Assembly (NCBI RefSeq): GCF_002979515.1
Contig: NZ_PCPA01000004.1
Span: 1-64,000 of the forward strand
Reading direction: 5' to 3'
Length of the DNA: 64,000 nucleotides
Source: Microbacterium sp. MYb54
GTDB lineage: Bacteria > Actinomycetota > Actinomycetes > Actinomycetales > Microbacteriaceae
Made by a program: the position numbers and the translations under genes
Notes under the pieces: model-generated
Database searches by the model: none
What the model saw: the letters and a program-made list of their open reading frames with translations, nothing else
What the model was told of the DNA's origin: nothing
In this document: piece after piece, positions 16,446 to 26,200 of the stretch
Numbering within the stretch: the stretch's first letter is position 1
How the letters are laid out: every line of letters begins with the position of its first letter

Positions 16446-17167
16446 GCCCAGCCCTCACGACGCGAGACGTCGATGCTCGCGAGCTGATGGACGATCCGAG
16501 CGCCGATGCACGGATGCTGGCCAGGACCTACGGACGGTTCGGGCTCGTGAACGCGCTGGTCTCGCGTCCTGGAACCCTCTACCGGCGCGACATCCGACCG
16601 CGGGCGGAGCGCTCCCGGGCGTTGCGGATCCTCGACATCGGTGCGGGCGGGGGAGACCTCTGCCGCCTGCTCGCCTGGCGATTGCGTCACGACGGGCTCG
16701 ACGCCGAGATCACCGCTCTCGACGCCGATGAGCGCGCGATCCGCTGGGCGTCGGCGCATGATCGCGGCGCAGGCATCCGCTATCGCCGCGCCCTCACGAC
16801 CGAGCTCGTGGCCGCGGGCGAGACCTACGACGTGGTGCTGTCCAATCACGTGCTGCATCATCTCGATGACGCAGAGCTGCAGACGGTGCTCAGCGACTCG
16901 GTGCAGCTCGTGGCCCCGAGCGGTCTCGTGTCGCACCATGACATCGCCCGGAGCCGCACCGCCCACCTGCTGTTCGCCGCGGCCACCCGGCCGATCTCCG
17001 CCACCCTGCTCGCGGACTCGTTCATCCGCGAAGACGGCCTCATCAGCATCCGCCGCTCCTACACGGCCGCCGAGCTCGCCTCGATCGCCCCTGCCGGGTG
17101 GACCGTCCGCGGGGGTGTGCCCTCTCGCCTGGAACTGCGGTGGGAAGACGATCATGCCCGATCATGA
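16442..17167 (+). CDS. Class I SAM-dependent methyltransferase of the PKS operon
   Basis: A 241-residue Rossmann-fold methyltransferase. Motif I is LDIGAGGGDL near residue 64, the acidic residue of motif II lies in ITALDADE, and the post-motif region reads SNHVLHHLDD. The ATG at 16442 overlaps the PKS stop (ATGA). Its 3' end overlaps the monooxygenase gene by 14 bases. It likely O- or C-methylates the polyketide. It is not the isoprenylcysteine-type membrane methyltransferase found in the classical srs and bps phenolic lipid operons, so if the pathway is analogous this step has been replaced. Confidence 0.88.
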   Translation: MSPALTTRDVDARELMDDPSADARMLARTYGRFGLVNALVSRPGTLYRRDIRPRAERSRALRILDIGAGGGDLCRLLAWRLRHDGLDAEITALDADERAIRWASAHDRGAGIRYRRALTTELVAAGETYDVVLSNHVLHHLDDAELQTVLSDSVQLVAPSGLVSHHDIARSRTAHLLFAAATRPISATLLADSFIREDGLISIRRSYTAAELASIAPAGWTVRGGVPSRLELRWEDDHARS

Positions 17168-18272
17168 CGTGCTGATCGTGGGCGCGGGGCCGGTCGGTCT
17201 GCTGCTGGCCTGTCTGCTGGTGCAGGAAGGGCTGCGGGTGGCGGTCTGCGAGCGCCGGGAAGAGGCCGATGACCGGACCAGAGCGATCGGCATCCATCGT
17301 CCGGGCCTGGATGCTCTGGAAGCTGCGGGGATCGGCGCCGCGGTGCGGACGGAGGCGCTGCGGCTCGAGGGCGGCGAGGTGCGCAGTCGTCGACGGACTC
17401 TGGCGACGTTGACCTTCGCCTCCGATCGTCCGGTCCTGATCCTTCCGCAGCCGCGGACCGGTGCCCTGCTGCGTGCGCGTCTGCAGGCGCTCTCCGCAGA
17501 CGCCGTGATCTCCGGATGCACGGTGAGGGCGGTCAGGGAGACGGCATCCGCCGTGCAGATCTCCGCAGAGAGCTCGGACGGTCCGCGCGATTTCACGGCC
17601 TCGGCAGTGGTGGTCGCCGATGGGATCAGGAGCAGCATCCGCGCCGATCTCGACGTCGGATGGCGACGCCGAGCGGGACGCGCCTCGTACACGATGCTCG
17701 ACGTCGATGGAGCGATGCCAGGGGAGCGCGCGGTCCTGCATTGCGAACCCGCTGGCCTCGTCGAGTCCTTCCCGCTTCCGGGCGGGCGTCGACGGTGGGT
17801 GGTGCGTGACGGAGGCGGTGATCTCCGCACCCGCGACGGCTTCCGCACGGCGATCAGGCAGCGCACCGGAATCGGTATCGACCTCGATCAGGGCGCGAAG
17901 CCCACCTCCTTCATCGCCGCGCAGCACTCGGCGTCGCGGATGCATCGGGGGCGGGTGGTGCTCCTGGGCGACGCAGCGCACGAGGTCAGCCCGATCGGCG
18001 GGCAGGGGATGAACCTCGGATGGGTCGACGCCGTGCGTCTGGCAGAGCAGCTCGCACGCTCCCTCCCGGCGCGGATGCCGGACCTGGCCGCGTACGACCG
18101 GCAGGTGCGCAGGTCGGCAGCACGAGCGCAGCGCCGCTCGGCGTTCTACATGTCGATGGGAGCGCCGGCCCCCGACGCCATCGTGCGCGGCAGAGAGCTG
18201 CTGATGCGCGCGCTCGGATCGGCACCGCTGCGCGGGTGGACGGCGGGGCTGCTGACGATGCGCGGCCTCTGA
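17154..18272 (+). CDS. FAD-dependent aromatic monooxygenase of the PKS operon
   Basis: A 372-residue UbiH/PHBH-like flavoprotein. The N-terminal dinucleotide fold shows LIVGAGPVGLLLA, and the second FAD signature is LLGDAAHEVSPIGGQGMNLG near residue 275. The DG-type motif is degenerate (VVADGIRSSIR). Such enzymes hydroxylate phenolic rings using NAD(P)H and oxygen. In this operon it would act after the type III PKS to give a catechol or quinone. The ATG at 17154 lies inside the end of the methyltransferase gene. A strong hairpin follows 15 bases after the stop, ending the three-gene unit. Confidence 0.9.
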   Translation: MPDHDVLIVGAGPVGLLLACLLVQEGLRVAVCERREEADDRTRAIGIHRPGLDALEAAGIGAAVRTEALRLEGGEVRSRRRTLATLTFASDRPVLILPQPRTGALLRARLQALSADAVISGCTVRAVRETASAVQISAESSDGPRDFTASAVVVADGIRSSIRADLDVGWRRRAGRASYTMLDVDGAMPGERAVLHCEPAGLVESFPLPGGRRRWVVRDGGGDLRTRDGFRTAIRQRTGIGIDLDQGAKPTSFIAAQHSASRMHRGRVVLLGDAAHEVSPIGGQGMNLGWVDAVRLAEQLARSLPARMPDLAAYDRQVRRSAARAQRRSAFYMSMGAPAPDAIVRGRELLMRALGSAPLRGWTAGLLTMRGL

Positions 18273-18287
18273 CCATGACCCGAGACG

Positions 18288-18328
18288 CACGAAGGCCCGA
18301 TCCGCGAGATGCGGACCGGGCCTTCGTG
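18288..18328. terminator. Bidirectional terminator between the PKS operon and lpd
   Basis: CACGAAGGCCCG at 18288-18299 pairs with CGGGCCTTCGTG at 18317-18328. An inner TCCGC/GCGGA stem closes a GAGAT loop. Apart from one A/C mismatch the hairpin is perfect. It serves two convergent genes. Confidence 0.85.
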
Positions 18329-18339
18329 AAGTGACTCGA

Positions 18340-19737
18340 TCAGAAGTTGATCATGTGGCCGGCGAGGCCGTGGAAGCCCTCCTGCAGAGCCTCCGACAGC
18401 GTCGGGTGCGTGTGCACGTTGCGGGCCAGCTCCAGAGCCGTGAGGTCCCACTTCTGGGCCAGCGTCAGCTCGGGCAGGAGCTCCGACACGTCGGGGCCGA
18501 TCATGTGCGCGCCGATGAGTTCGAGGTGCTCGGCGTCGGCGATCAGCTTGACGAAGCCGACGGGCTCGCCCAGGCCGTGCGCCTTGCCGTTCGCCATGAA
18601 CGGGAAGGTCGAGACCTTGATCTCGCGACCCTCGTCCTTGGCCTGCTGCTCGGTGAGACCGAACGAGGCGACCTGCGGCGAGCAGAACGTCGCACGCGGC
18701 ATCATCCGGTAGTCGCCCAGCGTCTGGGTCTCCGCGCCGCCGATGGTCTCGGCCGCGACGACACCCTGTGCCTCGGCCACGTGGGCGAGCTGCAGCTTGG
18801 CGGTGACATCGCCGATGGCGTAGATGCCGTCGACGTTGGTCCGCATGTGGTCGTCGATGTCGATGGCGCCGCGCTCGGTGAGCTTGACGCCGGTGGCCTC
18901 GAGACCGAAGCCCTCGATGTTCGGGGCGAACCCGACCGACATGAGGACCTTGCCGGCCTCGATCGACGACTGCTGCCCGTCCTTGCCGGTGTAGGTGACG
19001 GTGACGGACGAGCCGTTGTCGACGACCGACTCGACCTTGGTGGAGGTGAGGATGTCAACGCCGTAGTTCTTGTACTGCTTCGTGATCTCCTTCGACACGT
19101 CGGCGTCTTCGTTCGGGAGCGCACGGTCGAGGAACTCGATGATCGTGACCTTCACGCCGTAGTTCGTCAGCACGTAGGCGAACTCCATGCCGATGGCACC
19201 GGCGCCGACGATGACGATCGACTCGGGCAGCTCGCGGGTCATGATCTGCTCTTCGTAGGTCACGACATTCTCGCTGAGCGTGACGCCGGGAAGCAGGCGG
19301 ACCTTGGAACCGGTGGCGATGATGACGTTGTCGAAAGTGACCTCTTCGGTCGTGCCGTCGGCCTTGGCGACCGAGATCGCCTTGGGGCCGGTGAAGGTGC
19401 CGCGCCCGTTGTACTCGGTCACCTTGTTCTTCTTCATCAGGAAGTGGATGCCCTTGACGCGGCCCTCAGCGACCTCGCGGCTGCGGTCGAACGCCTTGCC
19501 GAAGTCGATCGTGAACTCGCCGGAGATTCCGAAGAACTCTGCCTTGTGGTTCAGGGTGTGCGCGAGCTCCGCGTTCTTCAGGAGCGCCTTGGAGGGGATG
19601 CAGCCCACATTGAGGCAGACACCTCCCCAGTACTTCTCCTCGATGATTGCGGTGGACAGGCCGAGCTGCGCGCTGCGAACCGCAGCGACGTATCCACCAG
19701 GACCTGCACCGAGGATGACGACGTCGTAATGAGGCAT
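18340..19737 (-). CDS. lpdA: Dihydrolipoyl dehydrogenase
   Basis: A 465-residue E3 flavoenzyme of the pyruvate and 2-oxoglutarate dehydrogenase complexes. The FAD site is [12 protein letters not shown], and the redox disulfide lies in [16 protein letters not shown] near residues 40-50. The NAD site is [14 protein letters not shown], and the C-terminal His-Pro pair of the active site is in [21 protein letters not shown] ends six bases before the ATG, so the message is probably leaderless. garA, whose product restrains 2-oxoglutarate dehydrogenase in relatives, lies 760 bases away on the other strand. This link is suggestive but not an operon. Confidence 0.96.
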   Translation of the reverse strand: MPHYDVVILGAGPGGYVAAVRSAQLGLSTAIIEEKYWGGVCLNVGCIPSKALLKNAELAHTLNHKAEFFGISGEFTIDFGKAFDRSREVAEGRVKGIHFLMKKNKVTEYNGRGTFTGPKAISVAKADGTTEEVTFDNVIIATGSKVRLLPGVTLSENVVTYEEQIMTRELPESIVIVGAGAIGMEFAYVLTNYGVKVTIIEFLDRALPNEDADVSKEITKQYKNYGVDILTSTKVESVVDNGSSVTVTYTGKDGQQSSIEAGKVLMSVGFAPNIEGFGLEATGVKLTERGAIDIDDHMRTNVDGIYAIGDVTAKLQLAHVAEAQGVVAAETIGGAETQTLGDYRMMPRATFCSPQVASFGLTEQQAKDEGREIKVSTFPFMANGKAHGLGEPVGFVKLIADAEHLELIGAHMIGPDVSELLPELTLAQKWDLTALELARNVHTHPTLSEALQEGFHGLAGHMINF

Positions 19738-19743
19738 GCGTTA

Positions 19744-19749
19744 AGCCTA
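19744..19749 (-). promoter_or_regulatory. -10 of a leaderless-type promoter (lpdA)
   Basis: TAGGCT on the minus strand is six bases from the lpdA ATG at 19737. Its first three bases are the stop codon of the upstream CopC-like gene. Confidence 0.5.
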
Positions 19750-20397
19750 TCGCTCCGAGGGGGTGTCGGAATCGGACGAGGGCGTGCCTCGACGGCGGCT
19801 CATGACGATCCAGACGACGACGCCGGCGATGACGAGGATGCCGACGATCGAGAGCACCCAGATCCACGCGGATCCGTCGGCTGAATCGCCGGAGTCCGCC
19901 TCCGGGGTGGTGCTCGGCGAAGGAGCGATGGTCTGCTCGGCGGTCGGTGCCGCGGTCGTCGGTGCGGCGCTGGGCTCGTCCGTCGCGGCTGCGTCGTCGC
20001 CCACCGTGACGGTGAAGAAGTACTCACCGGAAGTGGGGTGTCCGTCGCTCGAGACGACCTTCCAGATCACGTGGTACTGACCTGCAGGGCCGGAGGCTCG
20101 CAGCGGCTGGGTCACGATCGCACCGTCCACCGTCGCCGCGCCATCGATGATCGATTCGCCGGCCGGATCGGTCACGACGACCTCGGTCGCGCCCTCTCCC
20201 TCGATGAGCTTCGCGCTGAAGGTGAGCGTCAGCGCCGTCGGGACGGTCTCGACCGATTCGTCCGCTGCCGGCGACGACGACACCAGCGCGTCGTGCGCGG
20301 ATGCCGAGAGAGGGGAGAAGAGCACGAGGAACGCGGCGAGCAGTGTCACGGCGAGGGCGATCGGGGCAGCCGAGTGGCGCAGAGCTTTGGTCTTCAC
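19747..20397 (-). CDS. CopC-domain copper resistance-like membrane protein
   Basis: A 216-residue exported protein. Residues 1-34 are a signal peptide ending SASAHDAL, so the mature chain would begin with His, a known copper ligand of CopC. The CopC beta-barrel spans about 35-130 and includes the conserved HVIWKVVSSDGHPTSGEY, with a second candidate His ligand. A Thr/Ser/Pro-rich spacer follows, then one membrane helix (about 175-200) and a short basic tail. It probably binds copper at the outer face of the membrane. No copD gene is adjacent. TAGGGTGGACTC precedes the GTG directly, so the transcript is likely leaderless. Confidence 0.87.
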   Translation of the reverse strand: MKTKALRHSAAPIALAVTLLAAFLVLFSPLSASAHDALVSSSPAADESVETVPTALTLTFSAKLIEGEGATEVVVTDPAGESIIDGAATVDGAIVTQPLRASGPAGQYHVIWKVVSSDGHPTSGEYFFTVTVGDDAAATDEPSAAPTTAAPTAEQTIAPSPSTTPEADSGDSADGSAWIWVLSIVGILVIAGVVVWIVMSRRRGTPSSDSDTPSER

Positions 20398-20403
20398 GAG
20401 TCC

Positions 20404-20409
20404 ACCCTA
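20404..20409 (-). promoter_or_regulatory. -10 of a leaderless-type promoter (CopC-like gene)
   Basis: TAGGGT on the minus strand is followed by GGACTC and the GTG start. The same 12 bases, TAGGGTGGACTC, stand directly before the ATG at 7570. Confidence 0.55.
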
Positions 20410-20497
20410 TGAATAACCGGTATGTGATGGCTGAGTATGAAAGCGGCCTCCCGCGAGCGGCTCGGCATCCGTTAGTCTGGACAATCAGGAGGGCACA

Positions 20498-20983
20498 GTG
20501 ACTGACAGCGACAGCCGACCGGCCGGAGAAGCCGCGATCCACCGTTCCGGTGAGCAGAGACACGACGTGACGCAGACGTTCGGACACGATTCCGACCTGT
20601 CTTTCGTGCCGTTCGGTGTGGAACTCACCGACATCGAGCAGACCGCGATCTCCGCTCTGCCCGCAGGATCGGCACTTCTGCTGGTCCGCTCCGGTGCTCT
20701 CGCCGGTGCGCGTTACCTTCTCGACACCGACGTGACAACCGTCGGTCGTCATCCCGAGGCCGACATCTTCTTCGACGATGTGACCGTCTCTCGTCGGCAT
20801 GCGGAGATCACCCGCACCGGATCGACGTTCGAGATCATCGATCAACGCTCCCTGAACGGGACCTACGTCAATGGCGAGCGCGTCGATCGCAGCACGCTGG
20901 TCGACGGCTCCGAACTCCGTGTCGGCAAGTTCCGCCTGAACTTCTTCGCCTCTCCTCGCGACCGCGTGGCGGCGAACGCCTGA
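20498..20983 (+). CDS. garA: FHA-domain metabolic regulator, GarA/OdhI type
   Basis: A 161-residue protein with a C-terminal FHA domain. Its core, GRHPEADIFFDDVTVSRRHAEI, holds the Arg and Ser that bind phosphothreonine, and RSLNGTYVNG closes the site. In Mycobacterium and Corynebacterium this protein binds and inhibits 2-oxoglutarate dehydrogenase until kinases phosphorylate an N-terminal ETTS motif. Here the matching region reads VTQTF near residue 24, keeping two threonines but not the consensus. The GTG start follows AGGAGG, with TAGTCT as a likely -10. The stop overlaps the ftsR ATG by one base (TGATG), as in other actinobacteria where these genes adjoin. Confidence 0.9.
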   Translation: MTDSDSRPAGEAAIHRSGEQRHDVTQTFGHDSDLSFVPFGVELTDIEQTAISALPAGSALLLVRSGALAGARYLLDTDVTTVGRHPEADIFFDDVTVSRRHAEITRTGSTFEIIDQRSLNGTYVNGERVDRSTLVDGSELRVGKFRLNFFASPRDRVAANA

Positions 20984-21669
20984 TGGCGGCTTCTCCCGCC
21001 CGCGAACGCTCTGCGTCCGCGGGCCTGCTGAGTATCGGTCAGGTGCTCGCAAGGCTCACCCCGGAGTTCCCCGATCTGACCTCCAGCAAGCTTCGTTTCC
21101 TCGAAGTGCAGGGCATCGTCACCCCCTCCCGCACAGACTCCGGCTACCGCAAGTTCTCGGCTTCGGACATCGAGCGTCTCCGGCTCGGGCTCACGCTGCA
21201 GCGCGACCATTACTTGCCGTTGAGCGTCATCCGCGAACAGCTCGACGAGGCCGATGCCGGCGGAGATGCGACGGCGCTCGTGCCGCCGCCCTCGATCGCC
21301 CCGACGCCGCGCCGCTATCGCCGCGACGAGCTCCTCGCCGCAGCCGGCGCAGGACCGCAGCTTCTCAATGACGCGATCAGCACCGGCGTCATCACGGCGC
21401 AGGAGAACTACCAGGAAGTCACGGTGACGTTGCTCCGCGGCCTCGTCGCCCTCGATCGGCACGGCATCGAACCGCGGCATCTCCGTTCCCTGCGTCAGGG
21501 CGCCGAGCGAGAGGTTGCCCTCATCGAATCGGCCATGTCGTCGCTGCTGCGCAGGACCGACACCACGTCCCGTGCGAAGGCCAGTGAACTGGCCCCTGAA
21601 CTCGCCTCACGGATCGACGAGGTGCGATCGCTCTTCGTCAAGGATGCGCTCTCGCGAGTGCTTTCGTAA
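20983..21669 (+). CDS. ftsR: MerR-type regulator FtsR
   Basis: A 228-residue MerR-family regulator, next to garA as in Corynebacterium (odhI-ftsR) and Mycobacterium (Rv1827-Rv1828). In C. glutamicum FtsR activates ftsZ and controls cell division. The winged helix covers residues 15-75 (LRFLEVQGIVTPSRTDSGYRKF). The middle and C-terminal parts are helical, with no metal-binding cysteines. Start and garA stop share one base. An inverted repeat before ftsZ (51413-51435) is a possible target within this window. The name rests on context and overall likeness. Confidence 0.85.
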   Translation: MAASPARERSASAGLLSIGQVLARLTPEFPDLTSSKLRFLEVQGIVTPSRTDSGYRKFSASDIERLRLGLTLQRDHYLPLSVIREQLDEADAGGDATALVPPPSIAPTPRRYRRDELLAAAGAGPQLLNDAISTGVITAQENYQEVTVTLLRGLVALDRHGIEPRHLRSLRQGAEREVALIESAMSSLLRRTDTTSRAKASELAPELASRIDEVRSLFVKDALSRVLS

Positions 21670-21710
21670 CGAACTGATTGCGACACACCTTCGCCGTCCC
21701 ACGGATGTGA

Positions 21711-21739
21711 TTGCCGGTGCCCTGGCACTGCTCTACCGT
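21711..21739 (+). promoter_or_regulatory. Promoter of the second MerR gene
   Basis: TTGCCG at 21711-21716 and TACCGT at 21734-21739 have an ideal 17-base spacer. The gene starts 31 bases downstream behind AGAGAGGA. Confidence 0.55.
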
Positions 21740-21769
21740 GGAAGATAACCGTTCCAGAGAGGATTTCAG

Positions 21770-22315
21770 ATGAATGCGGATGAGCTCACAGGCGACCCGC
21801 GGTTCGTACCCGAACTCCTCTTCACGGACGGTCTTCCGGCCATGGATGACGAGGTCGGTTATCGCGGCGCTGTCGCCGCTCGTGCCGCCGGTATCACCTA
21901 CCGCCAGCTGGACTACTGGGCGCGTACCGAGCTTGTCGAGCCCACCGTTCGCGGCGCGAGCGGCTCCGGGTCGCAGCGTCTCTACGGCTTCCGCGACATC
22001 CTCGTCCTCAAGCTCGTGAAGAGTCTTCTCGACACGGGTATCTCGCTGCAGCAGATCCGCACCGCAGTCGAAGAACTGCGCCGCGCCGGCATCCGCGACC
22101 TCGCAGGCACGACGCTCATGAGCGACGGCGCCTCGGTCTACCTCTGCACCTCGAACGATGAGGTCATCGACCTCGTCAGCCGTGGCCAGGGCGTCTTCGG
22201 CATCGCCGTCGGCAAGGTGCTCCGCGAAGTCGAGTCGACGCTCGTCGCGTTCGATGCGACCGCTCCCGACCCCGTCGACGAGCTCACCGCCCGTCGCACC
22301 AAGCGCTCCGCCTGA
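21770..22315 (+). CDS. Second MerR-type regulator (Rv1830-like)
   Basis: A 181-residue MerR-type regulator. The DNA-binding domain covers about residues 28-100 (VAARAAGITYRQLDYWARTELVEP, then RLYGFRDILVLKLVKSLLDTGISLQQI). The C-terminal part may dimerise or bind a ligand, and has one Cys in VYLCTSND. In many actinobacteria a gene of this kind follows ftsR with a bifunctional nuclease gene between them. Here the nuclease gene is missing and the gap is 100 bases with its own promoter. A strong terminator follows. Confidence 0.85.
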   Translation: MNADELTGDPRFVPELLFTDGLPAMDDEVGYRGAVAARAAGITYRQLDYWARTELVEPTVRGASGSGSQRLYGFRDILVLKLVKSLLDTGISLQQIRTAVEELRRAGIRDLAGTTLMSDGASVYLCTSNDEVIDLVSRGQGVFGIAVGKVLREVESTLVAFDATAPDPVDELTARRTKRSA

Positions 22316-22330
22316 CGCACATCCGCGTCA

Positions 22331-22374
22331 CACAGAAAACGGCCGTCCTCGATGAGGATGGCCGTTTCGCTGTG
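22331..22374. terminator. Terminator shared by the MerR gene and the convergent ParA-like gene
   Basis: AAACGGCC at 22337-22344 pairs with GGCCGTTT at 22360-22367, with an inner GTCCTC/GAGGAT stem over a GAT loop. Outer CACAG/CTGTG bases extend the stem. Confidence 0.85.
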
Positions 22375-22387
22375 CGCGTCGAGAAGG

Positions 22388-23200
22388 TCAGCTCTGCTGG
22401 CCGCTCTCCGGGACGGCGATGCGTCCCGTGCGGATGATGCGGTCGAGCAGCTGATCGAAGTCGGCTGCGAGCTCCTGAGCGGAGTCGCCCGGCCAGATGT
22501 GGAGCGGCTTGGCGGCACCCTGAGCCTGCTGCAGCGACGTACGCTCCGGCAGCTGCGGGGAGAGGACGAGGGGCCCGAACATGTCGCGCAGCTCCTTGAT
22601 GCGGAACTGGTGCTCGATCGATTGCGGGCGCACGCGGTTCACGACGATGCCGAGAGGCTGCAGTCGCGGCGAGAGCCCGCGGCGGATCTCCTCGATCGCA
22701 CGGAGGGCGCGGTCGGCCGCTGCCACGGAGAAGAGGCCCGGTTCGGTGACGACCATGACGCGGTCGCTCGCCGCCCACGCGGTTCGGGTCAGTGCATTCA
22801 GCGATGGCGCGCAGTCGACGAGGACGAGGTCGTAGTCGGCTTCGACGGAAGCGAGGGCCTCCTCGAGCTTCCACACATCGCGGACACTCGGGTGCGGACC
22901 GTCGAAGTTGATCGCCGAGGGACTGCCGATGAGTACATCGATGGTTCCGGGGTGCACCTTCGCCCAGCCGCTGGAGGTGATCGCCTGACGGACGACCTTC
23001 TCCTTCGGGTTCGCCAGGACGTCGGCGATGTTGAGACGTCCGGCCACCTGGATGTCCATCCCGGTGGAGACGTCGGACTGCGGGTCGAGGTCGACGACGA
23101 GAGTCCGGACTCCTCGGGCGAAGGCCGCTGAGGCCAACCCGAGTGTCACGGTCGTCTTGCCGACGCCCCCCTTGAGAGAGCTGACGCTGAGTACGTGCAC
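22388..23200 (-). CDS. ParA-family ATPase
   Basis: A 270-residue deviant-Walker ATPase. The A motif KGGVGKTT is at about residues 10-17, preceded by VLSVSSL, and the A' Asp lies in VVDLDPQSDVSTGM. The B motif is LVLVDCAPSLN. ParA proteins position DNA or protein cargo by ATP-dependent gradients on the nucleoid. No parB gene is adjacent, so this is an orphan, possibly placing a protein complex. The GTG at 23200 gives the usual short N-terminus. Another GTG nine bases upstream has the better AAGG spacing. It diverges from the pyruvate carboxylase gene. Confidence 0.88.
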   Translation of the reverse strand: MHVLSVSSLKGGVGKTTVTLGLASAAFARGVRTLVVDLDPQSDVSTGMDIQVAGRLNIADVLANPKEKVVRQAITSSGWAKVHPGTIDVLIGSPSAINFDGPHPSVRDVWKLEEALASVEADYDLVLVDCAPSLNALTRTAWAASDRVMVVTEPGLFSVAAADRALRAIEEIRRGLSPRLQPLGIVVNRVRPQSIEHQFRIKELRDMFGPLVLSPQLPERTSLQQAQGAAKPLHIWPGDSAQELAADFDQLLDRIIRTGRIAVPESGQQS

Positions 23201-23293
23201 GGAGACCACGTTACCTTCCCCTAGGCTGGGGGAACACTCAGCCCCGCCCCATGTGCATCGAAAACGCTGCGCATCGAGCTCCCAGAGGTGTGC

Positions 23294-26200
23294 ATGTTCC
23301 AGAAGATCCTTGTGGCGAATCGTGGCGAGATCGCGATCCGCGCCTTCCGTGCGGCAGTCGAAGTGGGAGCGCGCACCGTCGCGGTCTTCCCGCATGAAGA
23401 CCGCGGCTCCGTGCATCGGCTCAAGGCCGACGAGGCCTACGAGATCGGCGAGCGCGGCCATCCCGTGCGCGCGTACCTGAACGTCGACGAGATCATCCGC
23501 GTCGCACTCGAGTCGGGTGCGGATGCGATCTACCCCGGGTACGGCTTCCTCTCCGAGAACCCGGAGCTGGCCGAGAAGGCCGCAGCGAACGGGATCGTCT
23601 TCATCGGACCGCCCTCGAACGTGCTCGAGATGGCGGGCAACAAGGTCGAGGCGAAACGTCATGCGGTCGAGGCCGGCGTTCCTGTCCTTCGTTCCACCGA
23701 GGCATCGGACGACGTCGACGCCCTGGTCGCGCAGGCCGAGGAGATCGGGTTCCCGCTGTTCGCGAAAGCGGTCGCCGGCGGCGGTGGCAGAGGGATGCGC
23801 CGCGTCGAGACCGCGGGCGATCTCGCCCCGGCTCTGGCCGAGGCGATGCGCGAGGCATCCAGCGCCTTCGGCGATGCGCGCATGTTCCTGGAGCAGGCGG
23901 TCGTGCGGCCCCGACACATCGAGGTGCAGATCCTCGCCGACAAGTCGGGTGAGACCGTCCACCTGTTCGAGCGCGACTGCTCTGTGCAGCGGCGGCATCA
24001 GAAGGTCGTCGAGATCGCCCCGGCGCCGAACCTCGACGACAGCGTCCGCACCGCGTTGCACGGCTACGCCATCGCCTTCGCCCGGTCCATCGGCTACGAG
24101 AACGCCGGCACGGTCGAATTCCTGCTCGAGACCGCGGGGGAGCGTACCGGCGAGGTCGTCTTCATCGAGATGAACCCGCGCATCCAGGTCGAGCACACCG
24201 TGACCGAAGAGGTCACCGACGTCGACCTGGTGCAGAGCCAGATGCGGATCGCCTCCGGTCAGACGCTCGCCGAGCTCGGCCTGCAGCAGGAGAACCTTCA
24301 CCTGCGAGGCGCAGCGCTGCAGTGTCGGATCACGACGGAGGACCCGACCCAGGGCTTCCGTCCCGACACCGGCAAGATCACCACGTACCGCTCGCCCGGT
24401 GGCGCCGGTATCCGTCTCGATGGCGGCACGGTCCACCAGGGGGCCCAGATCAGCCCTCACTTCGACTCGATGCTCGCGAAGCTCACCTGTCGAGGACGCG
24501 ACTTCCCCGCAGCCGTGGCACGTGCTCGTCGCGCCCTCGCAGAGTTCCGTATCCGCGGGGTCTCCACCAACATCCCCTTTCTCCAGGCGCTTCTCGAAGA
24601 CGACGCCTTCATCGCGGGTGACGTCAGCACATCGTTCATCGACGAGCGCCCTGAACTCCTGCGTGGTCGCGTCTCGAAGGACCGTGGCACGAAGCTGCTG
24701 AACTGGCTGGTCGATGTCACGGTGAACAAGCCGCATGGCATCCATCCCGGCGTCGTCGACGCAGCGGCCAAGCTGCCTGCTGTCGACCTGGCATCGGAAC
24801 CTGCGCCGGGGTCGCGTCAGCAGCTCCTCGAACGGGGACCGGAGGGCTTCGCTCGCAGCCTGCGTGATCAGACGGCGCTGGCGATCACCGACACGACCTT
24901 CCGCGACGCGCACCAATCTCTGTTGGCGACGCGAGTGCGCACGAAAGACCTCGTGGCTGCCGCTCCGTACCTCGCCAGACTGACGCCTGGTCTGCTCTCG
25001 GTCGAGGCCTGGGGCGGCGCGACCTACGACGTCGCGCTGCGCTTCCTCGGGGAAGATCCTTGGGAGCGCCTTGACAAGCTGCGCGCAGCGCTTCCGAACG
25101 TCGCGATCCAGATGCTGCTTCGGGGCCGGAACACGGTCGGCTACACCCCGTACCCGACCGCCGTGACCGAGGCCTTCGTCGCCGAGGCGGCCGCCAGCGG
25201 CGTCGACATCTTCCGGATCTTCGACGCGCTCAACGACGTGGAGCAGATGCGCCCGGCGATCGAGGCGGTCCGTAAGACCGGAACGGCCGTCGCGGAGGTG
25301 GCTCTGTGCTACACCGGTGATCTGCTCGACCCGGCCGAAGACCTCTACACCCTCGACTACTACCTGGGCCTCGCGGACCAGATCGTCGAGGCTGGCGCGC
25401 ACATCATCGCGATCAAGGACATGGCTGGTCTGCTGCGTCCGGCTGCGGCGGCCAAGCTCGTCACGGCGTTGCGTGAGCGTTTCGACCTCCCGGTCCACCT
25501 GCACACGCACGACACCCCAGGCGGTCAGCTCGCAACCCTCCTTGCGGCCAGTGCTGCGGGTGTAGATGCCGTCGATGCCGCCTCGGCCCCGCTTTCCGGA
25601 ACCACGAGCCAGCCTTCGCTGTCGTCCCTCGTCGCCGCGCTCGCGCACACCGAGCGCGACAGCGGCATCTCCCTCGACGCCGTCTCCGACCTGGAGCCCT
25701 ACTGGGAGGCGGTGCGGCGTCAGTACGCGCCGTTCGAGTCGGGTCTCCCGGGACCCACCGGCCGCGTCTACCACCACGAGATCCCTGGCGGTCAGCTGTC
25801 GAACCTCCGCCAGCAGGCGAAGGCGCTCGGCCTCGCCGACGACTTCGAGCTCATCGAAGACATGTACGCCGCCGCCGATCGAATCCTCGGTCGCGTTCCC
25901 AAGGTGACGCCATCGTCGAAGGTCGTCGGAGATCTCGCACTGCACCTGGCCGCCGTCAAAGCCGACCCCGCGGACTTCGAGGCGAATCCAGAGAAGTACG
26001 ACATCCCGGATTCCGTCGTGGGCTTCATGGCCGGCGAACTCGGCGAGCTGCCGGGTGGATGGCCCGAGCCCTTCCGCACGAAGGTGCTCGCCGGACGTTC
26101 AGTGCGTATCGGTCTCACTGCGATCACCGAAGATGACGAAGCAGCGCTCGCTGGCAGCAGCGCGCAGCGGCGGACACGGCTCAACACACTGCTGTTCCCG

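Noticed and set aside
18331..19884. 517-codon plus-strand frame opposite lpdA
   Set aside because: lpdA carries complete FAD, disulfide and NAD motifs on the other strand. The plus frame is low-complexity.
23201..25945. Very long open frame on the minus strand opposite pyruvate carboxylase
   Set aside because: It is the mirror of GC-rich codon use in pyc and has no recognisable domain. Only its 3' part, up to 23200, is the real ParA-like gene.
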